From assembly GCA_013339895.1 (NCBI GenBank), contig JABACO010000001.1, positions 26,030,208 through 26,094,207 on the forward strand: 64,000 nt of DNA, written 5' to 3'. Each line of letters starts with the position of its first letter. Within the stretch, counting starts at the first letter, position 1. The position numbers were made by a program, and so were the translations under genes. Source of the DNA: Ephydatia muelleri. Lineage: Eukaryota > Porifera > Demospongiae > Spongillida > Spongillidae. Below are positions 24,114-36,064 of the stretch, in pieces. Below the pieces are notes generated by a model. That model was given only the letters and a program-made list of their open reading frames with translations. It ran no database searches and was not told the DNA's origin.

Positions 24114-25373
24114 TTACAAAACACAATACACATTAAGGCAATACAGCAGCTGTGTCCAGTCATGTAAGAACACAAGCTTGGTATCTGCAACTTGCTCCCG
24201 CTCCACAGTGTTAAGAACTACAGATTTTTCAAACTTGCAGTGGTTTCCACATTCGTGGACCATTGAAACTGCCTTTTGAATCCTTGTGCTGTCCACAGTA
24301 AATAGTGTCCGTGATAGGGTGAAAAGTGGACATTCAAAATCATTAAACAGTGGCTGTCCATTAGGTAGCTGCAGTGCCAAGAAACCTTGTACCAGGCAAA
24401 GGGTACGACCCGACTTAAGTTGGATTGTTGTCAGTAGCTGACCATATTTGAACTGGGATAAGAGATGAAATCATAACAAAAAACTACATGAAGAATTTTT
24501 TTACCTCACAGAATGGAGGGTGCAATTCGACATAATCCCCCGAATGGACCAGCTCTGAACAGTTGGAGACAACTGCTCTGTACTCTTGTACGTTGTCATC
24601 CATACTGCCCAGGTGTGTGATGACACTATAGGGAGTCTCGAGCTGTTGCAGTTCTAGAATCGTCCCGTCAATTATGGTAGCATGGACCTTGAGAAGGTTT
24701 AGTTTCCCATTGTAGGATGTTGCCTATAAAAAATTTATAGACACATAAAATTATCCAATACATATAGCTTACAACTCACCATACGTGCTGTTCCAGGCTT
24801 ATAAATCTCTCTGTCTGCATTCAAAAGCTTGCTTGGAATGGAGTTAAAAAAACCCTTGTACTTCATGTGTATCGTAAAGGTCTTTAACACCTTTACTGCA
24901 TCTGTGTAAAGCTGGAGTTGAATACATGGATACAAATATCAGATGTGTAACCTTTCATTGCTGTTAAACAATCCTCCGCCACAAATGTAGCGCAGATGTT
25001 CTACTATAGCAAAGTGGTTAGCAATATCACGACTAGGAGCTTGCTTATTCCCATAGATGTTTTGCAGACGCACTGAAGAGTTAAAAGACTCACACCTGTA
25101 TTTGAGATACTTTAACTGTAAATCCATGCATAACCAAAATCAATTTCCTGCACAATGCGTTTATACCACTCGTACACAAACACAACACAAAAACAGTGTA
25201 CACATACTTACACACACACAGCACAAACACACACATGCACACACACACATGCGCGCACATGCAGACACACACACACATGCACACACATACACACACACAA
25301 ACACATCTCTCACATGGACTCACATGCACATATACTCTCAAACGCACACCGGCACACAAACACTGAAATACAC

Positions 25374-25409
<36 letters not shown>

Positions 25410-25543
25410 ACTCACAACCAAACAACCATACACAATCCTCTCTCACACACACCACACACACAACCAAACAACCATACACAATCCTCTCTCACACACCACA
25501 CACACACACACACAACCAAACAACCATCTCTCCACACACCACA

Positions 25544-25634
<91 letters not shown>

Positions 25635-28402
25635 TGTACAGATGTACCGTTCTGCACTGAAGGCTGAAGTTGGACCATAGTCTTGCATACTCTCAACAAG
25701 ATGAAGGAAGTAATGAACCTTCTGCTTGCGTAAGAGGGAGGGCATGAAGTCTCTTACGGTATGCACAAACCCCACACAGATCTGATGCAAAGTGTCAGCC
25801 TCAGCAGGGTCAAAGAAATCGCAATACGCAATACGGAACACCTGCAAAGCACAAAGTTTATACCAATAAAGTTTCAACTTGTATGCCTTACCTTTGACAG
25901 TGCCAATAGTACTTTTTGCTGTCCCTCTGTGAGGTACGGGCTTATAATAAAGAGCGCCATCTGAGACCAGGCCTTGTAGTCTCTCCCCACAAATGACTTG
26001 TGATGATAGCACACATTGCCATGAACTTTCACGTGAAATCCTGAAAAGTTGAAAGCTTTCATCCGAGCTAGTATTTCTTCCTTCTGCGCCTTGGAGAATG
26101 TAGCCATTACTTCTATGAGGAAATACTTTACAGGACCAAGCAGAAGAGTATGCAGCAACTCCAGTGGAAAACATCTGTAGTGTAATTTAGTAATTTATCA
26201 ATCGTCGTTATATTACAGCTTACCTGTATGCATCACCAGGTATATGTAAGAGTGGGTTGCTGTCCTCCCGAACACCGTACAACGTGCGATGTTGATCTTT
26301 CAACTGTTGTGTGCGTTGAGAAGAGATCACCACCATCTGCTGTAGTGAGTCCTGCAACGTCCTTATAGCACTTATGATATCCGGAGATTCATCTCGGTCA
26401 GCCTTTAAACAGATATAGATAAAGCACATCCTTGTATTTACACACAATACATATGCATGCCCACTAAATGCATACCATGCAGATTCTACAATACTTGATA
26501 GCTGATCCCCCTAAATGGTTGAGCAACAGGGACGCCATGGGATTGTCTGCAATAAACAGAAGAATCGGAGCAATCACTAAAACGTGCTCGTTGTGTAAAG
26601 CGTCGTAAACTTCTAAACCACTGCCCTCCAGCAGTATCAATTCATCGGCAATAGGGTTGGCCATGTCCAGTGCAGACATGGAGTCAGAGCTGCACAGAAA
26701 ATGGATGTTCTCCACCTTGGCGTTCATATGACGTGGTAGGCCAGCAAGAAGGAGGTACCAGCTTTCAAACTTGTGCCATTTTTTGCTTTTATTTCCACTG
26801 GTGTCGTCAGCAAATAGGATCAAAGGCAACATTACTACCTTCCTTCCTGCTGCCTTTGCTTTCAAAGGGTGTGTGGCCAAGTATGAAGCACATTCCTGAG
26901 AGGGAAAAAAATAACCTTAAAACAAAATTTTGGCAGATGATGACATACATCAGGAGAAAACCTTTGAAATGAATCTGTAACCCTATTCCACCTCACAACA
27001 TCCAATGGTTTCTCTTGAACACATACAATAGCAGAAGACACGACTGTTATTTGCTCATAAAGTATGAGGGTACTGTCTGGAAGGTAGAACAGACAACTGT
27101 TTGGTACCATGAACTTAAATTGGTTTGCATCTAGCAGTGTGTCAACCTTAACAAGTACCTCAGTACCCAAATCCTGGAAATATAAACAATCACTTTTGTA
27201 AATATCTTTTTTTAAACACACTTCTGTACTTGTACCTTTCGATGATAGATTTTGTCAATAATTCCTCGTGTAGGTCCCAGTTGTGGATGCAGAAAAGTGA
27301 CACAATCCTTTACAAACACATGTAACACTCCTGCAATTGAAACCATTGGAGCTGCAAAACGAGGTTCACTGTTCCATCGCTTTCCATGGTAAATTTCTCT
27401 GCAAGTATAATATATAAAAAAAACTGACCATCATTTACAAGATTTAGCCTTACGTGTACGTAGTTGTTGATTCTACTGGGAAACGGATTAAACTTGAAGC
27501 TAATTTTGGTGTTCCAAGACACTGCGATATGACTGATGATATCGATCGATAGTAGAACGGCAACCCTTGTGGTGATAAACACTGGTGGATTTAAAAATTA
27601 TATATAAATATGTTTACACAAAATAAAATTTCAAACACACCCGTGTTGGAGAGACAAAATCGGGCATCTTAAAGTTTTTCACCTTGGTGAAGCTTGGGAC
27701 TCTAAGTCCTGCCATACGCATTACAAACCAGACAAAAGAAAGGTTTGATTTCCCCTGAATGTAAAGTATGTAAATCATTGTATTTGTGCCATATCACAAA
27801 CATACCATTGGATGAGGACTATGAATTAGGAAAAATAGCAGAGCAAATAGAAGACTTGGAAAAGGTAAGCAGCTTGTGTGATCAGAGTTACCGAGAAGCT
27901 GCAAAAGTTGTTGCACAGATACTACCCCAGTACCCAGGCATAAAATACAAAATCAAATAGTACACGTTAATTTGCGTTCTAACCTTCGTCCATTTCTACA
28001 GTATCTTCACCGTCATCATCATCAACGTCAAGCTGTACATCAGTCTGACGGTCCTCTGTCTCAATGGAATGATGCGGAGAAATGGCCAGCTCTACGGTAA
28101 CATCATCATCGGGTACAAGGGTATCCTATATGTGAACAAATAAGTGTGTAAACTTTGTACAACAGATTCACTTAAATACCTCAGCGGGGGATTCGACGCG
28201 TAACTGTTGTGCCACGATTGACAAGCTTTCTGCCAGAGATCGATGCGTAGCACTTTCAAAATGCCGATCCAGTCTGTACTGTTTGTCAAAGCCTTTCTGG
28301 CATATGTCACAAAAAAAAGGCTAAAAACAAACATTGAAACGGTTACCAACAACTCGCATTGGGCAAGCACCCTGGTCCAAAACAAACCTTGCCGCCTTCC
28401 AT
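24114..28402 (-). CDS. Element I transposase, C2H2 finger plus CACTA-like core, about 16 exons
   Basis: Predicted product is about 970 residues. Exons (minus): 28402-28388, 28320-28180, 28125-27984, 27898-27806, 27754-27641, 27581-27454, 27398-27236, 27173-26962, 26895-26476, 26402-26224, 26174-25892, 25841-25648, 25095-24952, 24911-24780, 24723-24505, 24452-24114. The third/fourth junction is uncertain in phase. Residues 9-31 form a C2H2 finger (C9, C12, H25, H31). An acidic stretch follows. The core contains ILFADDTSGNKSKKWHKF, LELLHTLLLGPVKYF, HKSFVGRDYKAWSQMALF, FLHLVESMQDYGPTSAFSAE and NKQAPSRDIANHF. This motif order matches a transposase family I know from mushroom genomes and is compatible with the tnp2/CACTA fold; the superfamily link rests mainly on the termini. 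The catalytic residues were not assigned. No premature stop was seen in the exons I checked. Confidence 0.75.
25150..25632. repeat. CA microsatellite inside a transposase intron
   Basis: Irregular then pure CA repeat filling the intron between exons 12 and 13 and reaching to within 16 bases of the splice donor at 25647. The truncated copy has a much shorter version at 43560-43940. Confidence 0.9.
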
Positions 28403-28465
28403 TTTCTCGTTTGTGACCGGAAAATTCCGAATTTTTTCGTTTTGATTAAAACACGTGGTTAGAAG
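28403..28465. promoter_or_regulatory. 63-base divergent promoter of element I
   Basis: Only 63 bases separate the start codons of the leftward transposase (28402) and the rightward accessory gene (28466). The gap contains AAAACACGTGGTT, an E-box-type CACGTGG that is also present in the corresponding gap of element II. Shared control of both genes is inferred from the layout. Confidence 0.6.
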
Positions 28466-29705
28466 ATGAATCGTGTGGCTGCATTTGGATCTGGAAATAG
28501 AGGGCCTTTGACCACAACTTTGACCTCATCGTATCCTACCTCAACTGAAGCCATATCCTTTACAATGCCTTCGACTTCCGCTGCTTCTTCGTCCAGTAGT
28601 GGTACATCTGTACCGGTACATCCATCACTGGCATCAGCTCCTACTAGTACTTCCCAAGCAGGAAATGCAGCAGAAGTTATTCCACAGCACCCTCTTCAGC
28701 CTATGCTAAAGAGCATTATTGATGAGTTGAGAAGAACTTATCATGAGGTAAAAAAGGTTCAAGACGAACAAAAGAAGATAAATGCAACATTGGTACAAAT
28801 GACTGCTGCATCTTTTTCAATAGAGAGTAGTCCCTATAAAGTAAGCTATCCATTTACACTTCAATATACTCCTTAACCCTTGTGTCATCGTGTACATGTA
28901 TGTATGTATGTATTAGGAAGAACTATGCATTCAACTAGCAACATTGTTTTGCAAGGATGTGCATAGGAAGCCTTCCAAGTTGGCAATAACCGTAAGTTAA
29001 TGGACCTTGACTGTGCAAATAAGCCTACAGGCAATTCTTAGACACTTGATAGTATATACATATCTTTGTATCATCCCTTGCAGGAGGTTTTAGGAAAAGT
29101 GCTAGGTGGTGATGCCCTTCATGCACAGAAACTTCAGAAGGGCATGAAGTTTGCAAAGAGGAAGCTTACAGACATACGTTCAGAGGAACGACGAAGGGTA
29201 TGTACAGCCCTGCTTAGTTTACATACTAAGTTTACATGTGTGTATGTGTGTGTGGTCGGGGGTCCTTCTGGATAATGCTTTCTTTTTTCAGCTGTTTGGT
29301 GTGAATCCTTGTGACGCCTTTCCTGCACTTCAAACAAAAGACTTTGCACAGAGGTATATGACGGCGTGCCAAGTCAGCTTGGAATTTCTTGATATTTATA
29401 TCAAAAACCTTGCTGTTTTGGTAAGATAACACTAATAATATATGCATATGATGTTAATAACGCCTTTTATTTTATTTCAGCGTGTTTTTGTTAGGACTGT
29501 AGGCTATTCCAAAGCTAAACATAACACCTACACTGAATTCAACAAATGGCTCGATGACGTTTTTAAGGGGGAACCAACGGACGACGAACTCGAAGACATA
29601 GCACGTCACGATAGCGAATTTAACTACCGTGACGCAGCACAACCACCAGCAAGTGCAGCACCAGCAACAACAATTACGAGCCGTGATGACGAAACCAGTC
29701 AATAA
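28466..29705 (+). CDS. Element I accessory protein, unknown function
   Basis: Five exons, all in phase 0: 28466-28840, 28917-28991, 29084-29197, 29292-29420 and 29481-29705, giving 305 residues. The first about 80 residues are Ser/Thr/Ala-rich and likely disordered. A helical segment rich in charged residues follows (DELRRTYHEVKKVQDEQKK, probably coiled coil), then a basic stretch (KGMKFAKRKLTDIRSEERRR) and an acidic tail (PTDDELEDIARHDSEFNY). I recognise no domain. The homologue at 52075-53119 in element II keeps the internal exon lengths 75, 114 and 129, which shows the gene belongs to the transposon and has been kept. A DNA-binding or complex-forming partner of the transposase is a guess. 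Confidence 0.8.
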
Positions 29706-30352
29706 CTTACTAACTCTCAGTGCTTCACATCGCTGCATGATTATAGTGTATTGCAACCAATTCTTTCCAATTAATATTTGTTAACTCTGTAAAGTGCCTA
29801 GTTATCACGCGTACATGTAAGTACTAGTCGGGCGGTCCCTACATACCCCACCAGGTAGTACCAATACTAATACAACGTCACGTGCCGTACAGGTTGGTCC
29901 ACAACTGTCAACAGATGGGAGCAATATGTAATCGTATAATGGTACAGGATGTAAACAAGTAATACCAGACTGTAGTTACATCCTGTACCTGACTGTACAA
30001 ACTGCATTGTACCGATATGTCATCTCTCTCGACCCCGTACCACGTTGTATTACAATAATGTACCAAAATGACATCATTTACGGGCCTGTACCGACGTGAT
30101 AACTTTTGGTTGTGTACTGTAGGGCCAACAATTTTAAATGGGTGAAAATTTTGGAATGCGGGCATTTGGAACGGGGTAATTATTGGAACTACGCAAAGGT
30201 TTGGAACGAATTTGATGAGGGATGCATGACGTGTCGTCACGATATTTTGGAACAAAACCTATATTACCGCAACTGTTCTACGCACCACGTGGTGTATGGC
30301 ACGGTGCTGCTTACTTCCAAAAGACTCCTTTCATTCAATCGCTCCTTCTATC

Positions 30353-32229
30353 ATGGCATTACCTCAAGAGGAGATGGTACCCTCAATCTCAATTAGTCCT
30401 ATGTACTGCTATAGAAGAGATACCCAGGCCCAGTCGGCATTTGTCTGAGCCAGAGGATCACCTGTTCAACCTACCTTGTTCTAAACAAGTAAGCGCAATT
30501 CACCGTGATGCTTTACAAGAAGTAAACAAAGCAGTCTGCCAAGTTCTGGCACGTACAATACCTTGTAAGCGGGGCTCTTATAAGAGTAAAGCACTAGATC
30601 CTGCACAGCGATGTGAAATCGGTAAATGCGCTTCCGAACATGGAATAAGCACCGCGCAAAAAAAGTTTGGAGTCCCACGGACTACTGTCTGGAAGTTAAA
30701 AAAACTTTATGAGAAGGAAAAAGAAAATTCTGTGGGGAAATTGCCAATAGTGAAACTGGACAGGCAAAAGAGGGGCAGACCAACGATTCTTGGTGCGTTT
30801 ATTGATGATTTGGTGTGCCAGTATGTACTTGCTTTGCGCTCTTCGGGAGGTGTAGTGAATGGTAAAATTGTTAGAGCTGTTGCGCATGCACTTGTACTAT
30901 TTTACAACCCCTCCGCAGTAAAAGAAAATGGTGGAAGCATTGTTATAAACAGAGGTGTTTCTAAATCGATATTTCGAAGAATGGATTTTACAAAAAGAAA
31001 AGGCACAAAAACAGCAAAGAAACTACCTGAAAACTTTGCTGATATAAAAACGAAATATCTTCTGGAGATCTCACAGTGTATATGTATGCATGGCATTCCT
31101 GAGGACTTGGTAATAAATATGGATGAAACTGGTGTAAGCTACACCTTTACTGGTGGGTACACAATGGAGAAAACAGGTTCAAAGCAAGTAAGCCCATCCA
31201 AATAACACAATCTATTTTTTAGCAATTCTATTGCAGGTACCAATTATAGGTCTTGATGACAAGAGGCAAATTACAGTAGTTCTTGCCGTAACACTTTCTG
31301 GACTGCTACTGCCACCTCAAGTCCTGTACCAAGGGAAGACTGAAGCTTGCCACCCACCAAAAGGTGTGACATTCCCTACTGGGTGGGATGTTTGGCACAG
31401 TGAAACACACTGGGCCAATGAGGACACAATGTTGAGGTACATTAAACAAATCATTCTACCATATGTTGCAATCACTAGACAGCGTTTAAGCTTGGCAGCT
31501 TCACATACCGCTTTGCTAGTCATGGATGTATATAAAGCTCATATTACTACTGGAGTTCTGAAGTACCTTGCAGATAATCATATAATTTGTCGCATAGTGC
31601 CTGCAAATTGTACTTCAGAGTTACAGCCATTAGATTGTCTTTTCAATCATGTTTTTAAAACCAAAATGGCTGAGAAGTTCAATGCTTGGTACTCATCTGA
31701 GGTATTTAAGAAGCTTGGCAAAGGGATTCCTTTGGAAAGCATTAAAGTCAATATGCAGCTATCGGATATAAAGCCAATACATGCAATCAGGATGATTGAA
31801 GTAATCAATGATATTTCATCAAATCATCTTTTAATCAGGCAATGCTGGGAAAAAGCAGGGATTCTAAATACAAGTAACCAACCCATTGTGCATGTTGTAC
31901 CACCATTGGTTCTGAGTAAACCTTTGCCCCAACAAAATTCTGACACTGATATTGAATTATTAGCTAGGCGAATGCTGGGTAACCTTATTCAGCCAGGATT
32001 AGAGCTAAAGGTGATTTCTCTTTCTTCTACCTCAATTGTTGGGATTGTTGAGGGTCAACAGTTTAATTGGATCCGTAGTGCAGAAGGCAGTTTCTCACAA
32101 GTAATTGTTGATAAAGGTAAATATTATTTGCCACTACTGGCATTTGAGTACATTTTGGTCATATTGTTTATCATTTATCTAGACAACCATGTTGACTCCT
32201 GTGCTCAACCTACATCTTCTGGTGTCTGA
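30353..32229 (+). CDS. Pogo/CENP-B-family DDE transposase (element 1)
   Basis: Two main exons are joined by a 49-base GT-AG intron (31188-31236). The first carries a helix-turn-helix region (IGKCASEHGISTAQKKFGV, then RTTVWKLKKLY) and the first catalytic Asp in LVINMDETGVSYTF. The second reads IIGLDDKRQITVVLAV, ALLVMDVYKAHIT (second Asp) and CTSELQPLDCLFN (third Asp), so the acidic triad is complete. About 600 residues; the frame is open through both exons. The start is uncertain: the frame is open from 30222, and a small intron around 30490-30520 is possible. Such enzymes cut at TA sites, which fits the borders. It could still be functional. Confidence 0.8.
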
Positions 32230-32368
32230 ACGCAAAATATGGCTGTGAACTTCTTTACTGTTGTGTCTTGTTACTGCTTGCTTGTTTTTGCGCATTGTTC
32301 AGTCAGACATTTCATTAACCTTAGCCTACACATGTATGCTGTAACTTAGATTTGTAATTGTACAACGC

Positions 32369-32765
32369 ATGTTCATTTGCTGCGGAGGGGTAGTAAAATT
32401 GTACAAGTACATGCGCAACAGCTCTAACAATTTTACCATTCACTACACCTCCCGAAGAGCGCAAAGCAAGTCACATACTGGCACACCAACTCATCAACAA
32501 ACGCACCAAGAATCGTTGGTCTGCCTCTCTTTTGCCTGTCCAGTTTCACTATTGGCAATTCCCGCACAGAATTTTCTTTTTCCTTCTCATTTAAGTTGTC
32601 AGTGGGACTCCAAACTTTTTTTGCGCGGTGCGTATTCCATGTTCGGAAGCGCACTTACCAATTTCACATCGCTGTGCAGGATTTAGTACTTTACTCTTAT
32701 AAGATCCCGCTTTCAAGTACGCGCCAGAACTTGGCTGACTGCCGTGTTTACAGTACCTTCGCAAT
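32369..32765 (-). repeat. Antisense copy of the transposase 5' region inside pogo element 1
   Basis: Reverse complement of about 30530-30915, roughly 90 percent identical by eye, with a gap of about 25-30 bases where KLKKLY would be encoded. Together with the sense copy it forms an internal inverted repeat with a loop of about 1.4 kb. A transcript reading through would form long double-stranded RNA. Confidence 0.85.
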
Positions 32766-33038
32766 CAATAAACATGAATTATGAATACATTTGAACGAAA
32801 TTTTGGTAAATGCTTTATATTGGAATGCGCTTATACATTGGAATGTTCCAAAATTTACGGCGTTCCAAAATTGTTGGCCCTACAGTATACTGAATAAATA
32901 AAGTTAAATACGAATTCGAATTATTAAAATTAGCGTGGCAATTATTTTTACGAATTATAATTACGAATTCATATATCAATAATCATTAATAAATACGAGT
33001 ACAGCTCGTATTCATTGTTACTTGAATTTGAATTGCGA

Positions 33039-35434
33039 ATGGCTGAGAAGTGGGATTTTACAAAGGAGGACGCTAGAATTTGTGCAAAACCGTTGAAACA
33101 ATCAAGCCTATTGGCATTCACGCAGCAAGTAAGTATATGTCTCTTGCGGTCACTTATGCTAGTAATTAGCGGTCAACACCTCAGATGTGAATCTGGTTTA
33201 AAAAACAATCACTTTTAAGGCTTTCTTGGTATTCAGGTACCTCTCATGCCTGATGAAAGGATACAACAAACAATTGAAGAGAGGGAAGCCAAAACAACTG
33301 CTGCTCTCAGGCAGAAGGAAAGGGCAGAGGGCATTGCCAAGAAATGGGGTTTGCCATGGCCAGAACCTAGCAGAAAGGGGCAATGGGGAAGAATGAGCCG
33401 AGAGTTCAGAATGAAGCGGGAGCTGTATGCTAAAATACAGCGTATTGTTGAGGGAAAGGAGCCAGAGCCAGCATCTCCTCCTCAGTTACCAGTAGGCTCT
33501 GCACTGGGTGCAAAAGGTAGCACACAAGCAGAGGGTCACGAGGTGAATGAGGGCAATGGTGGTGAGGGAAATGTTGATGAGGACAATGGTAGTGAAGGCA
33601 ATGGTGGTGAAGGCAATGGTAGTGAAGGCAATGGTAGTGAAGGTAATGGTGGTGATGGCAATGGTGGTGAAGATGGGGACAAGGATGATGAGGTAAGTGA
33701 CCACCAGAAACTTTCAAAGCTTCACAGGCCTACATGGGTGAAGGAATTATTCTTTTCATTGCAAGCTTCCCAGAAGTTATCAATCAAAGACGCGTGAGGC
33801 TGGGTAATGGAGAATATGCCCAGCATATTTTGTCCCAATGGCAAACCCCTCACCTCTTCCACTGTCTGCACATGGAAGAAACAGCTGGAGAGAAAAGAGA
33901 CCCACCAAACAGGTGATACCCCTGGGAAGAAGAAGCGTGGTCCAAAGCCTAGTCATCCATGTGGTGAGCTGCAGCAGTCCAAAACAAACAACACAAAAGT
34001 TCCATACAGCCTACTGTGTATTCTGGCAGGCATGGTAGTGGCCCAGTATAATGCTGGTTTCCCACTTTCAACCACACTTCTAATGCCTATGGTACTTGGA
34101 TTTTATGAAGTACACAAGATCTCATGGGTGCCCTCGAAGTCCTAGTACAGGAAGTTCCTGTTGAAAATAGGACTTAAGTACAGGACCATCACTAAAGCAG
34201 CCAGATGTTTGCCCGATGGCTTCATTGACATAAAAAGAATGTTCCTTAGAAGAGTTGTCTTCATCGTAAGAAAGTTCAACATCCCTCCTGCACTTTTCAT
34301 CAACTTGGATGAAACTGGTGTATGTCTTTTGCCTACGCAAAAACGTACTTGGGGCCCATCTGGGGTGAAACAAATATCTGTGCTAGGTTGGGGAGACAAA
34401 CGCCAATTTACAGTGATTCCTGCAATTAGTGCAGAGGGTAAGTTGGTAGGAAAGGCACAGGTGATATGGGCAGGTCAAACTGACAGATGCCACCCAAAGG
34501 GAGCAGAGATTGACATAATGGCAGACCTTCTCTTTCATTCTCATAGCACATCCCATTGGACAACTGAGGATACAATTTTAGAATATGTGGCAGTTCTGCA
34601 CACCACAAATGTCATCCCCAAAATGAAAGAGCAAGGATTAGATCCAAAAACCCAGAAATGGGTATTACTTTGGGATTGCTACTCTGTCCATCGCTCTGAT
34701 CCGGTACTAGAAGCTCTTAAGACTAAATACACGAATTTAGTGATCCTCTTTGTACCTGCATCATGTACCGCTGAACTTCAGCCACTTGATCTCTCATTCA
34801 ACTTTGTGTTTAAGTCTGGAGTGGCCACACTGTTTGCTTCCTGGCTGAGCCAGGTGGCTCAGGAGCAACTGCTAAAAGGTGTGCCTCCTGAGAAGCTGAA
34901 GTTTGACCTTACCCTACAGAATGTAAAGATTCCGTTCGTAAAATGGGTGCATAAACCTTCAAGAAGATATCAGAAAACAAGCAGACTGCCATGATGGATG
35001 GATGGAGAACAAGTGGTATATCGATTTCTTGGGCTGTAAAGGATGATGAAATAGAAGAACGCGACACACTTTACGAGGAGGCTAGAGCATTAGATAGGAA
35101 ACGGGAACTATTCGTGGTTAAAGGTGGCCGATCCAAAGATGCTGCAGTTGCAGGATTACATGAGCAAAACACCACAGAGAGCTCGAAAAGGAAGGAACAA
35201 GAGATGGAGATGATGGATGTTACCGGTAGTGGTATTGATGACGACTTCGACGTTAACGGTGAAAAATGGACCGAGATGGATGAGCTGGATGAGGGAGTAG
35301 AAGCGCGAGACGAAAACGAATTTGATGGAGAGGAATCTCAGCTTCCTGACGACCTCGCTAGCTGCTTTAACGTGACAATACAAACGACGCGCTATGGTCG
35401 TACTACGGCGATACCGTCGAAATTTAAAAACTAG
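33039..35434 (+). pseudogene. Pogo-type DDE transposase (element 2), two stops and a frameshift
   Basis: Exon 1 is 33039-33128 (MAEKWDFTKEDARICAKPL), followed by a GT-AG intron to 33236. The next stretch reads EGIAKKWGLPWPEPSRKGQW and an NGSEGNGGEGN repeat. In-frame stops occur at 33795 (TGA, after LSIKDA) and 34143 (TAG, before YRKFLLKIGLKYR). The catalytic core is otherwise intact: LFINLDETGVCLLP, WVLLWDCYSVHRSD, SCTAELQPLDLSFN. A one-base loss near 34957 separates the core from the tail that starts TFKKISENKQTAMMDGWRTS. The acidic C-terminus ends at 35434. The few lesions suggest a recently inactivated copy. It is clearly different in sequence from pogo element 1. Confidence 0.82.
33545..33680 (+). 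repeat. In-frame 12-18 base minisatellite (GGTGAAGGCAAT)
   Basis: Tandem GAAGGCAATGGTRGT-type units keep the reading frame and encode Gly/Asn/Glu/Ser repeats in the pogo element 2 transposase. Confidence 0.85.
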
Positions 35435-35560
35435 TACTAGTAACTTTGCCAATATATACACCAGCATTTGGCCATTGTACTATTGAAACTTGCTATATGA
35501 AAAATTACGTACCTATTTATCGTCAACCTTTAAAAAATACGAACTACATATACATTTGTA

Positions 35561-35713
35561 TTAACCCAAGCAGTTGTCTCTACATCCTTGCTAATACAGT
35601 TTTGGTAGAACGGTCCGTAGGAGAGCTGCTCGGTTCCAGACCCTCCCCCCAATTGGCTCAGGGGCACGTGACCCTGACCACTTAGCACTGTTGGGGAGTG
35701 AGCTCCACCTACC
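35561..35713 (-). repeat. Split direct repeat B2
   Basis: 153 bases, starting TTAACCCAAGCAGTTGTCTC on the plus strand. Contains GGGGCACGTGACCCTGACC. Matches 35911-36063. Confidence 0.88.
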
Positions 35714-35763
35714 TACCGAGTCACGCCGAGTATCTCGGCGGAGAGAAAAAAAAAAAAAAAAAA

Positions 35764-35912
35764 AGATCTAGGCAAGCAGATGCGTCAGCCGCAGTAGAAA
35801 TGGCGGATCAATAATGACACACGTGTTCGCTCGCCCTTTGCGCTTGCGCGGTCGCCCTACTTGATGCGCACCTGTTGGGTTAACTTCGTTTAACTGTATT
35901 TAAACGGTATTT
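35764..35912 (-). repeat. Split direct repeat A2
   Basis: Starts GATCTAGGCAAGCAGATGCG and ends GGTATTTAA; contains CACACGTGTTCGC. Matches A1 at 41837-41979. Preceded by a poly-A run, as in A1. Confidence 0.88.
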
Positions 35913-36063
35913 AACCCAAGCAGTTGTCTCTACATCCTTGCTAATACAGTTTTGGGAGAACGGTCCGTAGGAGAGCTGCTCGGTTCCAGACCCTCCCCCC
36001 AATTGGCTCAGGGGCACATGACCCTGACCACTTAGCACTGTTGGGGAGTGAGCTCCACCTACC
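35911..36063 (-). repeat. Split direct repeat B1
   Basis: Copy of B2, lying directly after the recombinase gene; its E-box reads CACATG instead of CACGTG. Confidence 0.88.
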
Positions 36064-36064
36064 C

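Larger units (their letters stand above)
23819..30114. mobile_element. Element I: complete two-gene CACTA-like transposon, 6296 bases
   Basis: The ends are CACAACGAAAAGTT (left) and the reverse complement of CACAACCAAAAGTT (right, ending at 30114), each flanked by TA (23817-23818 and 30115-30116). CAC termini and a 2-3 base target duplication are known traits of the CACTA/EnSpm superfamily. Two genes diverge from the middle: a transposase leftward and an accessory gene rightward. A related unoccupied site is present at 47189-47190. The right TA was later used by two pogo elements. GTAC/ACAGG-rich motifs cluster within 250 bases of both ends, as subterminal repeats do in CACTA elements. Confidence 0.8.
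30117..32885 (+). mobile_element. Pogo-type element 1, 2769 bases
   Basis: Ends are CTGTAGGGCCAACAATTTT on both sides in inverted orientation, flanked by TA (30115-30116 and 32886-32887), the Tc1/mariner/pogo target. It encodes one DDE transposase and carries an antisense duplicate of its own 5' coding region near the right end. It landed in the TA at the right border of element I. Confidence 0.88.

Noticed and set aside
25057-25680. Long His/Thr-rich ORFs over CA repeats (also 43489-43987 and 3353-3697)
   Set aside because: Microsatellite artefacts inside introns or intergenic repeats.
26862-27221. Assignment of the element I transposase to the KDZ or Plavaka families
   Set aside because: The motif set (DDTSGN, LLLGPVKYF, APSRDIA) does not match the sequences I know for those families; CAC termini and a 2-base TSD fit CACTA better.
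27745-27960. Plus-strand ORF of 71 residues (EDLEKVSSLCDQSYREAAKV)
   Set aside because: The minus strand here encodes transposase exons that align with element II (PSLLFALLFFLIHSPHPM, NLSFVWFVMRMAGLRVPS); the ORF is a shadow.
33430-33717. His/Cys-rich minus-strand ORF (HHHCLHYHCPHQHFP)
   Set aside because: Antisense of the in-frame GGTGAAGGCAAT repeat of the pogo 2 transposase, not a metal-binding protein.
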